From Anaerovibrio sp. (GTDB lineage Bacteria; Bacillota; Negativicutes; Selenomonadales; Selenomonadaceae), in the NCBI GenBank assembly GCA_016302095.1, contig JAEDOE010000037.1, positions 1 to 8,572 of the forward strand: DNA of 8,572 bases, written 5' to 3'. The notes under the pieces are model-generated. The model searched no databases, was not told where the DNA came from, and was given only the letters and a program-made list of their open reading frames with translations. A program made the position numbers and the translations under genes. Within the stretch, counting starts at the first letter, position 1; each line of letters opens with the position of its first letter. Shown piece by piece: positions 6,708 through 8,572 of this stretch.

Positions 6708-6720
6708 TGCAATATATGCA
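6697..6720. promoter_or_regulatory. Perfect 10-bp inverted repeat in the metY leader (operator or hairpin)
   Basis: The arms TGCATATATT (6697-6706) and AATATATGCA (6711-6720) are exact reverse complements around TTGC. The element lies about 13-36 bases after the predicted metY transcript start and 22 bases before the Shine-Dalgarno. Its position suits a repressor operator, or an RNA hairpin near the 5' end. No run of T follows that would make it a terminator. Which regulator might bind it cannot be told from the sequence. Confidence 0.55.
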
Positions 6721-6755
6721 AGATTATTTTTGGATTGTTTTAGGGGGAAATTTGT

Positions 6756-8042
6756 ATGAAGAATTATCATATCGGCACCAAATGCGTTCAGGCAGGCTAC
6801 ACGCCAAAAAATGGCGAGCCACGGCAGGTGCCAATCATCCAGTCCACCACCTTCAAATACGATACCAGCGAGGAAATGGGCAAGCTCTTTGACCTGGAGG
6901 CCAGCGGCTATTTCTATACCCGGCTGCAGAATCCTACCAATGACTATGTCGCAGCCAAGATTGCCGCCCTGGAGGGAGGCTCCGCAGCCATGCTGACCTC
7001 CTCCGGCCAGGCAGCGAATTTCTTTGCCCTGTTCAACATCTGTGAGTGCGGCGACCACATCGTGGCATCATCTTCCATCTACGGCGGCACCTATAACCTG
7101 ATTGCCGTTACCATGAAGAAGATGGGCATTGATGTAACATTCGTTTCCCCGGATGCGGATGAAGCGGAGCTGAATGCCGCTTTTCAGGACAATACCAAGG
7201 CCATGTTTGGGGAGACCATTGCCAATCCTGCCCTGACGGTGCTGGATATTGAGCTGTTTGCCAGGGTTGCCCATGCCCACAACGTGCCGCTGATTGTGGA
7301 CAACACCTTCCCTACCCCGGTAAACTGCCGCCCGATTGAGTGGGGGGCGGATATCGTTACCCACTCCACCACCAAGTACATGGACGGCCACGGGGCTGCC
7401 GTAGGTGGCGCCATCGTTGATGCCGGACGCTTTGACTGGATGGCCCATGCCGACAAGTTCCCGGGCCTCTGCACCCCTGATGACAGCTATCACGGCATCA
7501 TTTACGCAGAAAAATTTGGCAAGGAAGGTGCCTTTATCACTAAGTGCACCGTGCAGCTCATGCGTGACCTGGGCTCCATCCCGTCTCCAAACAGCGCCTT
7601 CCTTTTGAACCTGGGGCTGGAATCCCTGCATGTAAGGATGCCGAAGCATGTGGAAAACGGTCAGGCAGTGGCAGAGTTTTTGGAAGCACATCCAAAGGTT
7701 GCCTATGTGAATTACCCGGGGCTGGCTTCCAGCAAATATCATGAGCGTGCCAAGAAATACCTGCCAAAGGGCGGCTGCGGCGTGGTTTCCTTCGGCCTGA
7801 AAGGCGGCAGGGAAGCTGCCAGTGCTTTCATGAAGAACCTGAAGCTGGGCGCCATCGAAACCCATGTGGCAGATGCCCGCACCTGCTGCCTGAACCCTGC
7901 CACCTCCACCCATCGCCAGCTGACAGATGAGCAGCTCATCGAGGCAGGCGTACCGGCAGAGCTCATCCGCATCAGCCTGGGCATTGAGGACAAGGAGGAC
8001 TTGATAGCCGATATTGCCAATGCATTGGACTCCATTGAGTAA
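6756..8042 (+). CDS. metY: O-acetylhomoserine sulfhydrylase (aminocarboxypropyltransferase)
   Basis: PLP-dependent cytoplasmic enzyme of the Cys/Met metabolism family that makes L-homocysteine from O-acetyl-L-homoserine and sulfide, the direct sulfhydrylation route to methionine. Its 428 residues match the usual MetY length, longer than MetB/MetC/MetZ (about 380-400). Visible family features are YFYTRLQNPT (52-61), the phosphate-binding SSGQAA (82-87), IYGGTY (108-113), DNTFPTP (182-188), the Schiff-base lysine K207 in THSTTKYMDGHG, and R405 in IRISLGIED, expected to hold the substrate carboxylate. The start has AGGGGG at 6742-6747, 8 bases before the ATG. It stands alone on the plus strand, divergent from nifJ, with a hairpin terminator 25 bases after the stop. 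A cystathionine synthase or methionine gamma-lyase role is less likely given the length and the MetY-type insertions. Confidence 0.95.
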   Translation: MKNYHIGTKCVQAGYTPKNGEPRQVPIIQSTTFKYDTSEEMGKLFDLEASGYFYTRLQNPTNDYVAAKIAALEGGSAAMLTSSGQAANFFALFNICECGDHIVASSSIYGGTYNLIAVTMKKMGIDVTFVSPDADEAELNAAFQDNTKAMFGETIANPALTVLDIELFARVAHAHNVPLIVDNTFPTPVNCRPIEWGADIVTHSTTKYMDGHGAAVGGAIVDAGRFDWMAHADKFPGLCTPDDSYHGIIYAEKFGKEGAFITKCTVQLMRDLGSIPSPNSAFLLNLGLESLHVRMPKHVENGQAVAEFLEAHPKVAYVNYPGLASSKYHERAKKYLPKGGCGVVSFGLKGGREAASAFMKNLKLGAIETHVADARTCCLNPATSTHRQLTDEQLIEAGVPAELIRISLGIEDKEDLIADIANALDSIE

Positions 8043-8067
8043 AACGAAATAACAAACAATACAAAAC

Positions 8068-8115
8068 AAAAATGGCGTGAACGCATATCTGCTGGTATGC
8101 GCCACGCCATTTTTT
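8068..8115. terminator. Bidirectional terminator between metY and the CMD-like gene
   Basis: A 12-bp outer stem pairs AAAAATGGCGTG (8068-8079) with CACGCCATTTTT (8103-8114). It continues, after a small internal loop, as a 6-bp inner stem CGCATA (8082-8087) with TATGCG (8096-8101) around an 8-base loop. Six T follow on the plus strand (8110-8115) and five on the minus strand (8072-8068). It therefore can end metY and also the convergent minus-strand gene whose stop is at 8119. Confidence 0.93.
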
Positions 8116-8118
8116 ACT

Positions 8119-8508
8119 TTATTCAGAAACAGCACGCTCTGCAAATACTTCCTTAGCTAGAAATATCCCGTTCAGCACCCGTGGAAATCCTACATAGGGT
8201 ATGCACTGCATAAATGCCTCCACTATTTTTGACTGCGAAAGCCCTACATTCAGGGCGCCGTTAATATGCACCCTGAGCTGGGGCTCACAGCCGCCCATAG
8301 CTAAAAGGCTGGTGATGGTTATCAGCTCACGCTCCTGCAAGGACAAGCCTTTTCTTGTATAAATATCCCCGAAAGCAAACTTCACAATATACCTGCCCAG
8401 GTCAGGCGCAATATCCTCCAGGGCATTTATCACGCCCTCGCCGCCTTTGCCATCCACTTTTGCCAGCTGCTGCCAGCCCTGCTCAAACCTGCTCTGCTGA
8501 TTTTTCAT
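8119..8508 (-). CDS. Carboxymuconolactone decarboxylase-like (AhpD/CMD superfamily) small protein
   Basis: A 129-residue, mostly helical protein whose core, from RELITITSLLAMGG (60-73) through HINGALNVGLS (81-91) to IVEAFMQCIPYVGFPRVLNG (95-114), is characteristic of the carboxymuconolactone decarboxylase family. Members include gamma-carboxymuconolactone decarboxylase and the peroxidase partner AhpD; many small versions in anaerobes have no proven reaction, so no substrate is assigned. Where AhpD has the redox pair CxxCxxxH, this protein has C74-x-x-Q77-x-x-x-H81, so the second cysteine is missing and AhpD-type disulfide chemistry is unlikely. The histidine is kept. No aromatic-degradation genes are nearby. 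The start at 8508 has an excellent AAAGGAGGA site 9 bases upstream. A TATAAA-like element lies at 8535-8530 on the minus strand but has no good -35, so the promoter is unresolved. It converges on metY. Confidence 0.85.
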   Translation of the reverse strand: MKNQQSRFEQGWQQLAKVDGKGGEGVINALEDIAPDLGRYIVKFAFGDIYTRKGLSLQERELITITSLLAMGGCEPQLRVHINGALNVGLSQSKIVEAFMQCIPYVGFPRVLNGIFLAKEVFAERAVSE

Positions 8509-8572
8509 TTACTTTTTCCTCCTTTAAGCTTTATACTAAAAGCAATACAGCTTGTACTTAAAGCATAAAACT

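Noticed and set aside
6684..6755. A SAM, T-box or other riboswitch in front of metY
   Set aside because: The predicted leader is only about 72 bases, AT-rich, with one simple hairpin and no terminator or conserved riboswitch core visible.
7068..8144. A 358-codon minus-strand open frame opposite metY
   Set aside because: It overlaps the complete metY gene and the terminator, has no recognisable domain, and the real minus-strand gene begins at 8508 in another frame.
1..8572. CRISPR arrays, insertion sequences, tRNA or rRNA genes, phage genes
   Set aside because: No spaced direct repeats of CRISPR size, transposase-like frames with terminal inverted repeats, cloverleaf-like stretches or rRNA-like segments were seen.

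Overview
This window looks like a chromosomal segment from a strictly anaerobic, fermentative Firmicute. The best fit is the Negativicutes (Selenomonas/Mitsuokella-like). That placement is an inference from protein style, moderate-to-high coding GC with AT-rich spacers, strong Shine-Dalgarno sites, and the order def-fmt-DUF116-rsmB. No rRNA or other taxonomic marker is present. There is no tRNA, CRISPR array, insertion sequence or phage gene, and the region reads as core housekeeping.

Layout: positions 1-2549, on the minus strand, hold a translation operon read right to left. It runs def (peptide deformylase), fmt (Met-tRNA formyltransferase), a membrane-anchored cysteine-rich DUF116 protein, and the N-terminal end of rsmB (16S rRNA m5C methyltransferase), which leaves the window at base 1. 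A promoter of extended -10 type lies just upstream of def. Positions 2787-6314, also minus strand, hold one large gene, nifJ (pyruvate:ferredoxin oxidoreductase). It has its own promoter about 190 bases upstream and a hairpin terminator at 2682-2707 that separates it from the def operon. Positions 6315-6755 are a 441-base divergent regulatory region. Positions 6756-8042, plus strand, hold metY (O-acetylhomoserine sulfhydrylase). It converges on a small minus-strand carboxymuconolactone-decarboxylase-like gene (8119-8508) across a shared bidirectional terminator (8068-8115).

How the genes work together: Fmt formylates initiator Met-tRNA and Def removes the formyl group from the nascent chain. 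RsmB modifies the ribosome decoding region, and DUF116 is an uncharacterised companion. NifJ oxidises pyruvate to acetyl-CoA and reduces ferredoxin. MetY makes homocysteine, the methionine precursor, from O-acetylhomoserine and sulfide. The link between nifJ and metY is only positional.

No new multi-gene system is evident. The most unusual signals are in the spacers: short helically phased tandem repeats (10-bp units between def and fmt; AATT every 10 bp upstream of the nifJ promoter; an 8-bp unit plus a perfect 10-bp inverted repeat in the metY leader) and a long nifJ leader with an in-frame, SD-preceded upstream ATG.
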